A DNA stretch of 64,000 nt. Origin: Saccopteryx bilineata. Lineage: Eukaryota > Chordata > Mammalia > Chiroptera > Emballonuridae. The stretch lies in assembly GCF_036850765.1 (NCBI RefSeq), contig NC_089495.1, positions 117,823,033 to 117,887,032 on the forward strand, given 5' to 3'. Position numbers and translations under genes: made by a program. This document shows positions 1 through 11,700 of the stretch, one piece after another. Within the stretch, counting starts at the first letter, position 1; each line of letters starts with the position of its first letter. The notes beneath the pieces were generated by a model, which was given only the letters and a program-made list of their open reading frames with translations, was not told the origin of the DNA and did not search any database.

Positions 1-839
1 ACCCAGCAGCAGCTGCAGGGGCCATGCTCTCACAGGCATTGCTGGCCTCTGGTTTCCCCAGGAGTCAGGGGCAGCTCTCCAAATGCAAACAAAAAGTTCC
101 CCTGGGGCTTCTCTGTCTTGCGGGTAGAAAACTACAATTATTTATCTACTACTAGATAATTGGGTATTCTATCCAGTCCATTTTGTGCAGCTTTGCCTAA
201 TCCTACACCACAAATTACTATTTTTTTTCCTTTGAGTTTAAATAGGTGCCTCCATTTTGAAATAATTAAGAAACCCATTAAGCTTGGAGCACTTCAAAAA
301 GGTCACAATTCCGTTGAGACTGAAGTATATGCAGAGAATGCTAAGAGGTCACAAAATTTCACGCACACCAAACGTTTCCTCTTCTGTGTTCTCAAGATAT
401 GCGGAGTAAGAAGGAAGCCAAAGCCTTCTGCCTTGCTTTCTGGGGTCAGTGAGGTTGTTTATGCCCTTCCCATGGGGCTAACGGTCAACTTTCACTTTTA
501 TCTAAAACAGCTACACAAGTGATGTTGTGTTTCTGCTTAACGGGATGAAAATAAGGTGCTTATAAGAGGCCGCAGGCTGAGGCCTTTGCATGGAGGGTGG
601 GAAGGCATGTGACACTTGCCCACGAGGTGCGCACACTGCAGGGACTGCCACCTAGTGCAGCGACGAGGATGCTAGTAGACACACTTTCTTATGTCCCATA
701 GACTTTCCTATGTTCCAGCTAAAGAGTGCCATTCACACTTCGTCCAGCCACCAGCCCCAAAGTTTTGCTCCTAGAAAACCCTACCAGTGGTCTCCTGCCC
801 GGGAACTGATGTTAAGTTAGGCAGGTAGGGCTAGAGAGG
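1..839. other. Unassigned sequence
   Basis: I see no gene, RNA or recognisable repeat here. The open frame at 160-522 has no codon or domain signal that I recognise and is probably chance. Confidence 0.4.
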
Positions 840-844
840 GGCTT

Positions 845-1400
845 CTCTGTGAACATGGCATGCCCACCGGCCTCCGGCCTTCTCTCCTGGCACAACTCAG
901 CCCGGTTCCCAAACTCGAGGGGGCAAGGCTCGTTCGCGCTCCTGCAGGTGGCCCGCCGCGCCGCCGCGCCCGCGGCTGTCCCGGAAAGAGACGCCTTGCC
1001 GTTCCAGACGCGGCCGCCTCCACTTCTCCTGCTCTCTTGTCTCTTACCGGATTCGAAGTTTGGCCCGGTTCCTGGCAGGTACTTGAAGCAGCCATGGCGC
1101 GTCGCCCACGTGCGGGGCGCAGGAGCAGCCTCCCTGCGGAAGGAGCTGGGCGACCCGACGGCCAGCGCGCGCTGCGGCCCGTGCGCCCGCCGCCCTTAAA
1201 GAGGTCCCGCCGCCGGGGCGGCACCTGCGGGAGCAGCGGAGGCTCTGCGCTGGGGGCAGTGGGCTGCGGGGGAGCTGCCAAAGGTTCCCTGGAGATCCTT
1301 CGGGGACCCGACCCTGTCACTGGCTCATTCCCAAAGACATCCCGCTATCACACAGGCTTTTTGGAACTGCCACTTCCCGTCCTGGGGCTGGGCTAAGTAT
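845..1400. promoter_or_regulatory. CpG island, probable promoter
   Basis: Very GC-rich with dense undepleted CpG, in a window that is otherwise AT-rich and CpG-poor. It contains GC-box-like runs and a palindromic E-box (CACGTG, 1107-1112). No repeat signature is visible, so this looks like a host-gene CpG-island promoter and not the CpG-rich 5' end of an L1. Frames are open in several directions, as expected from the base composition, so they do not show coding by themselves. Confidence 0.65.
1048..1095 (-). other. Candidate first coding exon (minus strand)
   Basis: On the minus strand an ATG at 1095-1093 has G at -3 and G at +4. It opens 16 codons that end in phase 0 at a strong splice-donor match, CCG|GTAAGAG (intron GT at 1047-1046). 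This lies in the CpG island, which would supply promoter and 5' UTR from about 1100 to 1400. The encoded start (MAASS...) is not a protein I recognise. The next exon would be to the left and is not identified. A plus-strand donor-like CAG|GTACTT at 1078-1079 is a weaker alternative. Confidence 0.25.
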
Positions 1401-1950
1401 CACCGGAGTATCTTACTCTTACGGGGAAAGCTTTAAAGTTTAAATATTAGGAATTAGCAAACAGGTTTTTTTTTTTCTTTCCCCTAAACAAACGCGTGTG
1501 CAGAATAGGAAAGGCGAGTACTGTTCTGGTGCGTTCTTACCTACCGATACAAAATTTAAAATGGTGGACGCATTCCATTTTGCCCTGGGATTCAACAGAT
1601 ATTGTCCCCATTTTCTCAAGTGAGAGAGTGAGGGAAGAAGTCTCCTGGAGGCTGTGCTCTGTAAACTACTTTATACCTTCACTACACATTTTGTTGAAGT
1701 CTGTTGAGTGCCAGGACCAACAGGGGATCTTTCCTTTTGTAGGTCTTCACCTCGTTTTTTCTATTGCTAGAATTGGAGGGGGGATGGTATCTGATAGTGT
1801 TTGTCACTTTGCGCTGCCTGGCTCTTGATCTCACTTGAACCACCAATACCCCTTATCTCAGGGCAAGCCTCCTAATTCCTGAGCAAGTGGTGGTGTCTTC
1901 TGAGGGCCTGATTTGGATCATGACAGCGTGGAAAATTATAATTGTGGTTC

Positions 1951-2311
1951 TGTGTGGTTTTTGGGTTTTTTTGTTTGTTTTGTAGTTTTTTTGTTTGTTT
2001 TTTTTTTGTTTTTTACAGAGACAGAGTCAGAGAGTGGGATAGACAGGGACAGACAGACAGAACGGAGAGAGATAAGCATCAATCATCAGTTTTTCGTTGT
2101 GACACCTTAGTTCATTGATTGCTTTACTCATATGTGCCTTGACTGTGGAGTTATAGCAGACGGAGCAAGCCAGCGACTTTGGGTCCAAGCTGGTGAGCTT
2201 TTGCTCAAACCAGATGAGCCCGCGCTCAAGCTGGCAACCTTGGGGTCTCGAACCTGGGTCTTCCGCATCCCAGTCTGATGCTCTAAACACTGCGCCATCG
2301 CATGGTCAGGC
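1951..2311 (-). repeat. tRNA-headed SINE, second type
   Basis: A poly-T start (poly-A tail on the minus strand), then TCT/CTGT-rich pyrimidine tracts on the minus strand, and a tRNA-like head ending at 2311 (minus strand begins CCTGACCA). The body matches the better copy at 15089-15428. Flanking duplications could not be made out. Confidence 0.85.
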
Positions 2312-2353
2312 TACATGGCTTTGATGGGAAGAAAAGCTGTAGAAAACTTAATG

Positions 2354-2739
2354 GGCCCTGGCCGGTTTGCTCAGTGGTAGAGCGTCGGCCTGGCGTGCAG
2401 AAGTCCCGGATTTGATTCCGGCCAGGGCACACAGGGGAAGCGCCCATCTGCTTCTCCACTCCTCCCCCTCTCCTTCCTCTCTCTCTCTCTTTCCCTCCCG
2501 CAGCCAAGGCTCCATTGGAGCAAAGATGGTCCCAGCGCTGGGGATGGCTCCTTGGCCTCTGCCGCGGGCTCTGGTCGCGGCAGAGCGACCCCCCCGGAGG
2601 GGCAGAGCATCGCCCCCTGGTGGGCAGAGCGTCGCCCCCTGGTGGGCGTGCCGGGTGGATCCTGGTCGGGCGCATGCGGGAATCTGTCTGACCGTCTCTC
2701 CCCGTTTCCAGCTTCAGAAAAATACAAAAAAAAAAAAAA
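2354..2739 (+). repeat. Long VES-type SINE, full length
   Basis: tRNA-like head with A box and B box, a C/T-rich stretch, a GC-rich body and an A-rich end after CTTCAGAAAAATAC. Flanked by the duplication agaaaactt (2341-2349 and 2740-2748). The body holds two CTCF-core matches (minus-strand sense CCACCAGGGGGCG) at 2611-2625 and 2633-2648, 22 bp apart. Confidence 0.93.
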
Positions 2740-3494
2740 AGAAAACTTTCTGATGACATTTTTCTGCATTATTTTTGGAAGTAAATGTACATGTTTTAAC
2801 AGATATGAATTTTGGCTATTCCTTTTACGGTTACTCGGTAACTGAGAATATCTAGATAAATGTTTATGAGGCAGGCAGTTTGCTCATCAATATAGAACAC
2901 TGAGGAAGTCCTGCCAAGGCACAGTGTGAAGTGTTAAATGAGGCAGCGTTGAGTGTTCCTCTCCTCACCGCCATGATAATCAGGTTTGCATTGATTCAGT
3001 GGTCTATTAGCAAGTCTGATATTAATAGTGAAAAAGACATTGTTGAAATTGACACAGCGTCATTGCCTTTAAATTTGAGTGACCAATGCCCCTAAATTTA
3101 TGAGAGGAAGTAGTCATTTCAGTGTTGCAGGAAGCAAAGGGCAATAAATCCTGCTGTATCCAAGCTTCAGAAGAATCAGATTATGTTAATAGTTTCTCAT
3201 CTTTGTCACATTTAATATTCTTGAATCATATCCATTTGCATTATTAGGAGACAAATGGGCAGATAGGTGCACTATGTAGTTCCCAAGAGTAAAAATATGC
3301 AACTTATACATTTGATGCAAACATGAATACTATGAATTATTCAATATGACAAGAATAATTCTACATAAATATATTTTAAAACTTGCACTCAAAATTAAAA
3401 ATTCAAATAGTCTCTTAGAAAATAGTTTTCAGATCACCTAAAATTATTAGCATTCATAGTATATGCTGTATATTATTTCCCCCCAAAATTAAAT

Positions 3495-3614
3495 GGGGCG
3501 CTAGAGGGGCAGAGCATCGCCCCCTGGTGGGCATGCCGGGTGGATCTCGGTCGGGCGTATGCGGGAGTCTGTCTGACTGTCTCTCCCCGTTTCCAGCTTC
3601 AGAAAAATACAAAA
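3495..3614 (+). repeat. 5'-truncated long VES-type SINE
   Basis: Only the last 120 bp of the SINE is present, starting inside the body and ending in its A-rich tail. Flanked by aaaattaaat at 3485-3494 and 3615-3624, so the truncation happened at insertion. One CTCF-core match is kept at 3518-3532. Confidence 0.9.
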
Positions 3615-4038
3615 AAAATTAAATTGTAATTGTGTATTTTTCACAATATTCATATACCCTGAATGGTTCTATAAAGTAATACATTATACATGGTCAAATG
3701 AATTCTTGTCAAGGACCTATGCTTAAAATGTTTGGAAATTTTCCATCCAGCTATTTTATAAGAACTGTTATGTATAAACTGTGTCCAAATTTGTTGCTTA
3801 CCTGACTTGTTCTCGGAATGACAGAAATTTAGAATTTGACAGATTGTCTAACTGTCCTTCCCTTTCAAAGATGCTGAGGCCCAGAGAATATTCTCATAAG
3901 GACTATAACCACAAAAGTTGGGGCATTACTCCTTTCAACCAATTTAACAATGTACTAAACTCACTATTTAAATACATATACTTTAAAACACCATGTTTAC
4001 ATAATCTTTGGAATATTAAATCCAACAGTCTACTGTCT

Positions 4039-4197
4039 ACTTTTTTTAATGTTTATTTTATTGATTTTAGAAAGAGGAAGGAAGAGAGAGACAGAGAACA
4101 TCAATCTGTTCCTGTATGTGCCCTGACCAGGGTTTGAGCTGACAACCTTTGCACTTTGGGACGATGCTCTAACCAACCAAGCTATCTGGCCAGGGCC
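4039..4197 (-). repeat. Short VES SINE
   Basis: The minus-strand head GGCCCTGGCCAG and B-box region are followed by a purine-rich (on plus) body and poly-T. It is the short form (about 160 bp) without the GC-rich body of the long SINEs. Confidence 0.8.
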
Positions 4198-4284
4198 AAT
4201 CTACCATAACTTAAGTAAGGTCATTTTCTTAATGTTAACCGAGGAAGGTAATTTTTAGAATTTTTAATATTTTTCCCAGTTTTT

Positions 4285-4655
4285 AAAAATCATTACTTTG
4301 TATTAGTTTCTGGTGTACAGCGTAGTGGTTAGATAATCCTGTACTTTACAAGGTGTTCCCCTGATATTTCCAGTCCCCACCTGGCCCCACACATAGTTAC
4401 CTCAGTATTATTGACTGTATCCCTGTGCTGTGCTTTAACAAAGTCCCTGTGACTCTTCCGTAACTACTCATCTGTACTTCTCAAGCCCTTCTCCTTTTCA
4501 CCCAGGCCCCTCCCCTCTGGCAACCATCAGTCTGCTCTCTGTAGCTATGAGTCTGTTTCTGTTTTGTTTATTTATTTATATTGTTCTTTAGATTCCACAT
4601 ATAAGTGAAATCATATAGTATTTGTCTTTGACTTATTTCACTTAGCGTAATACCC
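4285..4655 (-). repeat. Old L1 3'-end fragment
   Basis: The reverse complement reads as the end of L1 ORF2 and its 3' UTR (e.g. cattatgctaagtgaaataag-type sequence near 4635-4655). It is well diverged and abuts the decayed hAT element. Confidence 0.75.
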
Positions 4656-4840
4656 TTTAGGTCAGCAATTTTCAACATCGCAAACATAAACTACTAAAAT
4701 TCTGTAGCACACCAAAAATATATTTTTTGCCAATCTGACAAAAAAAATAGCTATAATTTTGATTTATTCACATCAATCAGCTGTTGTTATGTTGGCTGCT
4801 GTCATTTTTTGTTTGTTTGTTTTTTTGGGTCAACCTAAGG

Positions 4841-5055
4841 CAGCGGTTCTCAACCTGTGGATCGCGACCCTGGCGGGGTCGCCTAAAGCCATCGGAAAAT
4901 ACATAATGCATATCAGGTATTTACATTCCGAATGATAACTGTAGCAAAATTACAGTTATGAAGTAGCCATCAAAATTATTTTTTGGTTTGGGGTCACCGC
5001 AACATGAGGAACTGTATTGCGGGGTCACGGCATACAGAAAGGTTGAGAACCACTG
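4841..5055. mobile_element. Non-autonomous hAT element, 215 bp
   Basis: Terminal inverted repeats CAGCGGTTCTCAACC and its partner ending GGTTGAGAACCACTG, with a perfect 8-bp target duplication acctaagg at 4833-4840 and 5056-5063. The ends resemble the SPIN/OposCharlie group. There is no coding capacity, so it depended on a transposase from elsewhere. Confidence 0.92.
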
Positions 5056-5127
5056 ACCTAAGGGAAATGAAGTCACTGTTCCTGACTAAATAGTCAGCTA
5101 TTGCATGTTTTAAAAACTCTTGTGGTA

Positions 5128-5520
5128 GCCCTGGCCGGTTGGCTCAGCGGTAGAGCGTCGGCCTGGCGTGCGGGGGACCCGGGCTCGATTCCCGGCCAGG
5201 GCACATAGGAGAAGCGCCCATTTGCTTCTCCACCCCCACCCCCTCCTTCCTCTCTGTATCTCTCTTCCCCTCCCGCAGCCAAGGCTCCATTGGAGCAAAG
5301 ATGGCCCGGGCGCTGGGGATGGCTCCTTGGCCTCTGCCCCAGGCGCTAGAGTGGCTCTGGTCGCGGCAGAGCGACGCCCCAGAGGGGCAGAGCATCGCCC
5401 CCTGGTGGGCAGAGCTTTGCCCCTGGTGGGCGTGCCGGGTGGATCCCAGTCAGGCGCATGCGGGAGTCTGTCTGACTGTCTCTCCCCGTTTCCAGTTTCA
5501 GAAAAATACAAAAAAAAAAA
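5128..5520 (+). repeat. Long VES-type SINE, full length
   Basis: Complete head, body and tail. Flanked by aaaactcttgtgg (5113-5125 and 5530-5542), which is hAT sequence, so it inserted into the decayed hAT. CTCF-core match at 5396-5410, and a second one lacking one C near 5418-5431. Confidence 0.93.
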
Positions 5521-5642
5521 AACCAAAACAAAACTCTTGTGGCATGTTTTAAATATTCTTGCACAACATTCAGCTGTGGCACACTGGTTGAAAATCATTG
5601 GTATGCAGTTATTACTTTGTAATATTTGTAAATTACTTTGTA

Positions 5643-6229
5643 ATATTACTTTGTAAATATTAATTTGAAAAAAAGAAGGAAATCTTATCCTTTGCTGTCA
5701 CAGTGACAATGAACTATTTGGAGACCAGATGACATGTTCCAAGGGGCCAAGGGGAGGCAACAGCCCCGGTCAGCAGACCGAAGGACTGAAGCCCCATCCT
5801 CAGCCTCACTCAGATATTTATTAGCCAGTACAAATAACCCAAGGAAGCAGACAGCAGTTTTCAGGGGCTGAAATAAAGGACAAGGAACATGCTGACTTCT
5901 AATCTCCTTTCAGAGAGCCTAAACATTTTCATATTTCTGAGTCTCATCCTGCTGTTTTGCTGTCTCCAGCACAGACTGTTTCCAGTACAGGTCAGAGAGG
6001 CCCTGGAATCTCGTCCACTCAGGGTTTTTGCCCTAGGGCACTTCGCTGTCTCTAATTGACATCCTAACTCTGCATTTTTGAAGAGCATATTCCTACACTT
6101 TGCTACAGCATGGATGGGCTGGAGAGTAATCTGTACCCAACCCTAACAAAGATCTGAAAAATTAAACTGAACTGCGTAAGTGAACTGTCTCTAAAAACAA
6201 AGCCCAGTGAAAATCTATAACCAACAATG
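5643..6229. other. Unassigned sequence
   Basis: No gene or repeat that I can name. Confidence 0.3.
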
Positions 6230-7130
6230 TGAAATTACCGATGTTCAGCATCAAATAAAAAATTAGTCGATATGACAACAGAACATGAGACCCCAAACCA
6301 GGAGAAAAAAGTTAATAGAAACGGACGTGGAATAGACAGAGATAAAGATAAAACATTAGCAAATATGCATGTTATAATTATATTCAATTATTTGAAGGAA
6401 AAGATAAATACAGTGAGAGAAATAGAAGACATTAAAAAATGACCAAATGGAACAATATTGAGTAGTCTACCACATGTTGTATTTAAAGTCCTGGAAAGAG
6501 AGGAAGGGAGCAAAAAAATAAAATAACTTCACAAAATGACCAAAAGTTTTCTTAGTTGGATGAAAACCCCAAACCCAGAGACAAAATAAAACCTACACAG
6601 GATAAACATAAAACCATACTAAGGCCCACTATAAGCAATTCCTGCAAACCAGTGATAGAAAACCTTAAAATTAGCCAGTTATAAAAGCCACCTTATATAT
6701 GAAGGAACAAACAAAACTACACACTTTTCAGAAACGTTGGATGCCATAAGACAATGGAATGGAATCTGTAACGTGCTGAAAGACCAACCCAACCTAGCAC
6801 GTGCCCTTCTGTTCCTGTTCCCTCCTCTCCTCCTCCTCCAACTCCTGGAGCCATCTTCTACGCCCCTTTCTCCGTAGAGTTTGCTGTTAGACTTGTACAC
6901 ACCGGTGAAAATATCTTTCCAAAAATGAAGGTGCAGTAAAGACTTTTCAGACACACAAAAAGAAGCTTCATTGCCAGCAGACCTTACTTTAAACTGTGTT
7001 AAAGAAAGTTCTCCAGATCAGAGGAAAATGACTCCAGATGGAAAGTTAAATCTATGCAAGGAACTAAAAAATGCCACACATGACAGCTATTCAAGTAAAT
7101 GTAAATGGATGGATTTCCCAGGCAAGTTAT
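6230..7130 (+). repeat. Ancient L1/HAL1 ORF1-region remnant
   Basis: Reads in the plus direction as the second half of an old L1 ORF1 and what follows. Landmarks are a conserved stretch at 6570-6760, the aaaatatctttccaaaaatgaagg block near 6908-6930, and the attgccagcagacct block near 6970. Many indels and stops break the frame. Confidence 0.7.
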
Positions 7131-7244
7131 TGAGGTTGATTAGAGTAGCAGTGTTAGAGTAGATTTAAAAAAAGCCATAGCCTCAGCACCTTGCACTGGG
7201 TTAGGCTTGAGTTTACAAGCACCTTCACGTTCATTCTTGCATTA

Positions 7245-7720
7245 CAGTGTGTCCATAAAGTCATGGTGCACTTTTGACCGGTCACAGGAAGGCAACAAAA
7301 GACGATAGAAATGTGAAATCTGCACCAAATAAAAGGAAAACTCTCCCAGTTTCATACCTATTCAGTGCAGTTCGATGTGGGCTCATGCACACATTTTTTA
7401 GGGCTCCTTAGGTAGCTATCCCGTATATCCTCTACAGACTCGTCTCTGACTGATGGCCTACGAGAATGGGGTTTCTCCACCAAACTGCTGGTTTCCTTCA
7501 ACTGCTTATCCCACCGAGTAATGTTATTCCTATGTGGTGGCGCTTCGTTATAAACACACCGATATTCACGTTGCACTTTGGTCACAGATTTGAATTTAGC
7601 AAGCCGCAGAACACACTGAACTTTCCTCTGTACCATCCACATCTCGACTAGCATGGCCGTGGGCTGCTCCGCTGTATACACGGTGTTACGTCATCATCTG
7701 CACATGCTCCCACATCATCC
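7245..7720 (-). pseudogene. Mariner-like transposase fragment
   Basis: An open frame on the minus strand (7681-7358, 107 codons) has the layout of the N-terminal DNA-binding half of a Tc1/mariner-like transposase. An initial helix-turn-helix (residues about 5-60, with a TRWDKQ-type recognition helix) is followed by a KPHSRRPSVRDE linker resembling the GRPR-type AT-hook hinge. The catalytic DDE half is absent. The 7245 end (cagtgtgtccataaagtc) resembles a terminal inverted repeat, but the opposite end is not visible, so the copy is deleted or truncated. Confidence 0.55.
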
Positions 7721-7749
7721 TACAGAAACTGGCTAGGGCCTGGCCCACC

Positions 7750-7960
7750 TTTTTATTCCAAATATTTATTGAGTGTCCAAAATATGCATGTCCCTGGGCT
7801 AAGTCCTAATGGAGGTACCAAGGTTAATAAGACACACCTTACCCCCTCACCCCACGCCTCAGAAGCTATTCTTTTGTAACAGAGAAAGACATTCAAATAA
7901 CAAATCAAAATAAACCTATCATTTAGGATAGAAGGTGATTAAAACCACCAAAGCAGCATA
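7750..7960 (+). repeat. L2-like ancient repeat
   Basis: Contains the aatatttattgagtg block and a region resembling the L2 3' end (accaaggttaataagacac). Strongly diverged. Confidence 0.45.
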
Positions 7961-8334
7961 AAGCAAGGATTTTAACCATAGGAATTTAGTTAATTAAGAG
8001 CTCCATTCTAGTTAAGGAGATTATAAAGGATTCCCCATGTCTATCATCAGTAAGTATCACTAACTGACTCTCAATACCCCATATGGCATTTTTCTGCCTT
8101 TTTTCTCCTTTGTTTGGCTCTCAGGCTATAATGAAGGCCTTAATTAAGTTGTAATAATGAGAAGCAAAAGAAAAGGATGAAGGTAAAGGAAAATACTCTT
8201 GACAGCTCCTAACTCCTGTGTAGTTATTTCATTCACCTCTACCTACTCTTTCTTGTTCCTTTCTCCAGTTGCTTTAAAAATATTGTCTAGATAAATTACT
8301 CTGCTGCTGTCACTTGCTTTCAAGATTCTCTTAA

Positions 8335-8622
8335 CTATTTATACATCAGTAAGTATATATGTATGTGTATATATATAATATATATAATATATATATTAAA
8401 TATATATATATTTTTAGCTACTAGAATTGTTTTGATAAAAATGTTTTCTGCCCCATTCCCTGTCACACACATATAAAGGTACCTTTGAAATAAATTAGTT
8501 TTATCTTCATCATGTGGAGTAATATTTCTCAGCATGGTATTCTCAAGATCCCTCCATGTTGTCATGAATGGCGGTATTTCATCATTTCTTATGGCTGAGT
8601 AGCATTCCTTTGTATATACGTA
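8335..8622 (-). repeat. Old L1 3' fragment, left half of a split copy
   Basis: Reverse complement of the L1 ORF2 C-terminal coding end (WYVYTKECYSAIRNDE-type reading) and 3' UTR. It contains an AT microsatellite at 8350-8415. The copy continues at 15811, on the other side of the L1 at 8636-15797. Confidence 0.8.
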
Positions 8623-8799
8623 CCACATCTTTTTTTTATTTAATTTATTGTGTTTACATAGATTCTAGTGTTGCCCCGATTGCATCCCCCCTCCCCCGTA
8701 TTCCCCTCAACATCTCCCTTATCCCCCTCCCAGCCGCTCCCTCCCCACTTCCCTTCAGGTTTAATTCCATTCCTTAGTTCACGTTGTTCATTAGGTTCT

Positions 8800-11700
8800 T
8801 CAAATGAGTGAGGTCATATGATATTTTCCTTTCTTTGCCTGGCTTATTTCACTTAGCATAATAGACTCCAGGTCCATCCATGTTGTTGCAAAAGGTAATA
8901 TTTCCTTCTTTTTCATAGCCCCATAGTATTCCATTGTGTATATGTACCAAAGCTTTTTAATCCACTCATCCATTGATGGACACTTGGGCTGTTTCCAGAT
9001 CTTCGCTATTGTGAACAATGCTGCCATGAACATGGGGTGAATTTCTTTTTTTGAATCAGTGATATGGTGTTCTTGGGATATATTCCTAAAAGTAGGATGG
9101 CTGGCTCAAAAGGCAGTTCCATTTTTAATTTTTTGAGGAATTTCCATACTGTTTTCCACAGTGGCTGCACCAGTCTGCATTCCCACCAGCAGTGCAGGAG
9201 GGTTCCCTTTTCTCCACATCCTCGCCAGCACCTATCGTGTGTTTTTTTGTTAATGAGCACCATTCTGACTGGTGTGAGATGGTATCTCATTGTTGTTTTA
9301 ATTTGCATTTCTCTAATGAATAGTGATGTTGAACATTTTTTCATCTATTGGCCATCTATATGTCCTCTTTGGAGAAGTGTCTGTTCATTTCTTTTGCCCA
9401 TTTTTTGATTGGATTGTTTGTCTTCCTGGTGTTGAGTTTTACAAGTTCCTTATAAATTTTGGTTATTAACCCCTTATCAGACGTATTGTCGAATATATTC
9501 TCCCATTGTGTGGCTTGTCTTTTTATTCTATTCATACTGTCTTTAGCTATACAAAAGCTTTTTAGTTTGATATAGTCCCATTTGTTTATACTGTCATTTA
9601 TTTCACTTGCCCATGGAGATAAATCAGCAAATATATTGCTGTGAGAGATGTCGGAGAGCTTACTGCCTATGTTTTATTCTAAATTGCTTATGGTTTCACA
9701 ACTTACATTTAAGTCTTTTATCCATTTTGAGTTTATTTTTGTGACTGGTGTAAGTTGGTGGTCTAGTTTCATTTTTTTGCAGGTAGCTATCCAGTTTTCC
9801 CAACACCATTTGTTGAAGAAGCTGTCTTTAATCCATTGTATGCTCTTACCTCCTTTGTCAAATATCAATTGTCCATAAAGGTGTGGGTTTATTTCTGGGT
9901 TCTCTGTTCTGTTCCATTGATTTATATGTCTGTTCTTATGCCAGTACCAAGCTGTTCTGAGTACAATGGCCTTGTAGTATAACTTGATATCAGGAAGTGT
10001 GTGTGATACCTCCCACTTTATTCTTTTTTTTCAAGATTGCTGAGGCTATTCGTGTTCTCTTTTGGTTCCATATAAATTTTTGGAATATGTGACCTGTATC
10101 TTTAAAGTATGTCATTGGTATTTTAATTGGTATTGTATTGAATTTATAAATTTCTTTGGGTATTATAGACATTTTGATGATGTTTATTCTTCCTAACCAT
10201 GAGCATAGTATATGCTTCCACGTGCTTATATTTTCCTTGATTTCTTTTATCAATGTTTTGCAATTTTCTGAGTATAAGTCTTTAACCTCCTTCGTTAAAT
10301 TTACTCCTAGGTGCTTTGGTTTTTTTGTTGCAATATTGAAGGGGACTGTTTCCTTAATTTCTCTTTCTGATAGTTCATTGTTGGTGTATAAAAATGCCTC
10401 TGATTTCTGAGTATTAATTTTATATCCTGCCACCTTGATGAATTCGTTTATCAGGTCCAGTAGTTTTTTGACTGTGACTTTAGGGTTTTCTATATACAAT
10501 ATCATATCATCTGCAAATAATGATAGTTGTACTTCTTTGCCAATTTGGATGCCTTTTATTTCTTCTTCTTGTCTAATTGCTGTGGCTAGGACTTCCAGTA
10601 CTATGTTGAATAAGAGTGGTGAAAGGGGGCCCCCTGTCTTGTTCCTGATCTTAGGGGGATTGCTTTTAATTTTTGCCCATTGAGTATGATGTTGGCTGTG
10701 GGTTTCTCATAGATGGTCTTTATCATGTTAGGTATGTTCCCTGTATTCCCACTAAGCTGACAGTTTTGATCATAAATGGGTGCTGAATTTTATCGAATGC
10801 TTTTTCTGCATCTATTGAAAGTATCATGTGGATTTTCTCCTTCCTTTTGTTTATGTGATGAATCACATTGATTGATTTACGAATTTTGTACCATCCTTAC
10901 CTCCCCAGAATAAATCCCACTTGATCATGTTGTATGATTTTTTTCATGTATTGCTGGATCTGGTTTGGTAATATTGTGTTAAGTATTTTAGCATCTAAAT
11001 TCATTAGGGAAATTGGCCTATTATTTTCTTTCTTTGTGTTGTCATTCCCTGGTTTTGGAATCAGAATTACGCTCACCTCATAAAAGGAGCTTGGAAGTCT
11101 TCCTTCTTCTTGAATTTTTTGAAAGCACTTGAGAAGGATAGGAGTTAGTTCTTCTTTAAATATTTGTTAGAATTCACCAGTGAAGCCATCTGGCCCAGGG
11201 CTTTTGTTTGTTGAGAGTTTTTTGATAACTGTTTCAATCTCATTTGTTGTATTCAGTCTGTTTAGGTTTTCTGATTCTTCTGTATTGATTTTTGAAAGAT
11301 TATATATTTCAAGGAATTTGCCCATTTCACCTAGGTTATTTAATTTTTTGGCATACAGTTCTTCATAGTATTTTCCTACATTATATTATATTTCTGTTGT
11401 GTCCGTTGTTATTTCTCCACTCTCATTTCTAATTTTATTTATTTGAGTCTTCTTTTGTTCTTGGTGAGTCTGGTTAAAGGTTCATCAATCATGTTTACTT
11501 TTAAAAAGAACCAGCTCTTGGTTTCATTGATCCTCTGTATAGTTTTTTTAGCCTCTATGACATTTATTTCTGCTCTGATCTTTATTATTTCCTTCTTTCT
11601 GCTACCTCTGGACTTTACTTGCTGTTCTTTTTCTAGTTCTTTTAGATCAGCAGTTCTCAACCTGTGGGTCGCCACCCCAGTGGGGGTCGAATGATCAAAA

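Larger units (their letters stand above)
4663..5602. mobile_element. Decayed hAT-type transposon with two insertions
   Basis: Outer ends are inverted: CAGCAATTTTCAAC at 4663 and GTTGAAAATCATTG at 5589-5602. The interior is interrupted by the hAT element 4841-5055 and the SINE 5128-5529. An 8-bp flanking duplication was not found, so either the ends are decayed or one boundary is off. Confidence 0.55.

Noticed and set aside
160..522. 120-codon open frame
   Set aside because: No domain, signal or composition support. Probably chance.
817..1396. Long overlapping frames on both strands in the CpG island
   Set aside because: GC-rich DNA has few stop codons. Only the short exon candidate with a splice donor is kept, at low confidence.
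2354..5520. tRNA genes suggested by A and B boxes
   Set aside because: They are SINE heads: full SINE bodies, A-rich tails and target duplications follow.
5094..5656. Arg/Pro-rich frames within SINEs, here and in every other long SINE copy
   Set aside because: They recur with each SINE copy and are artefacts of its GC-rich body.
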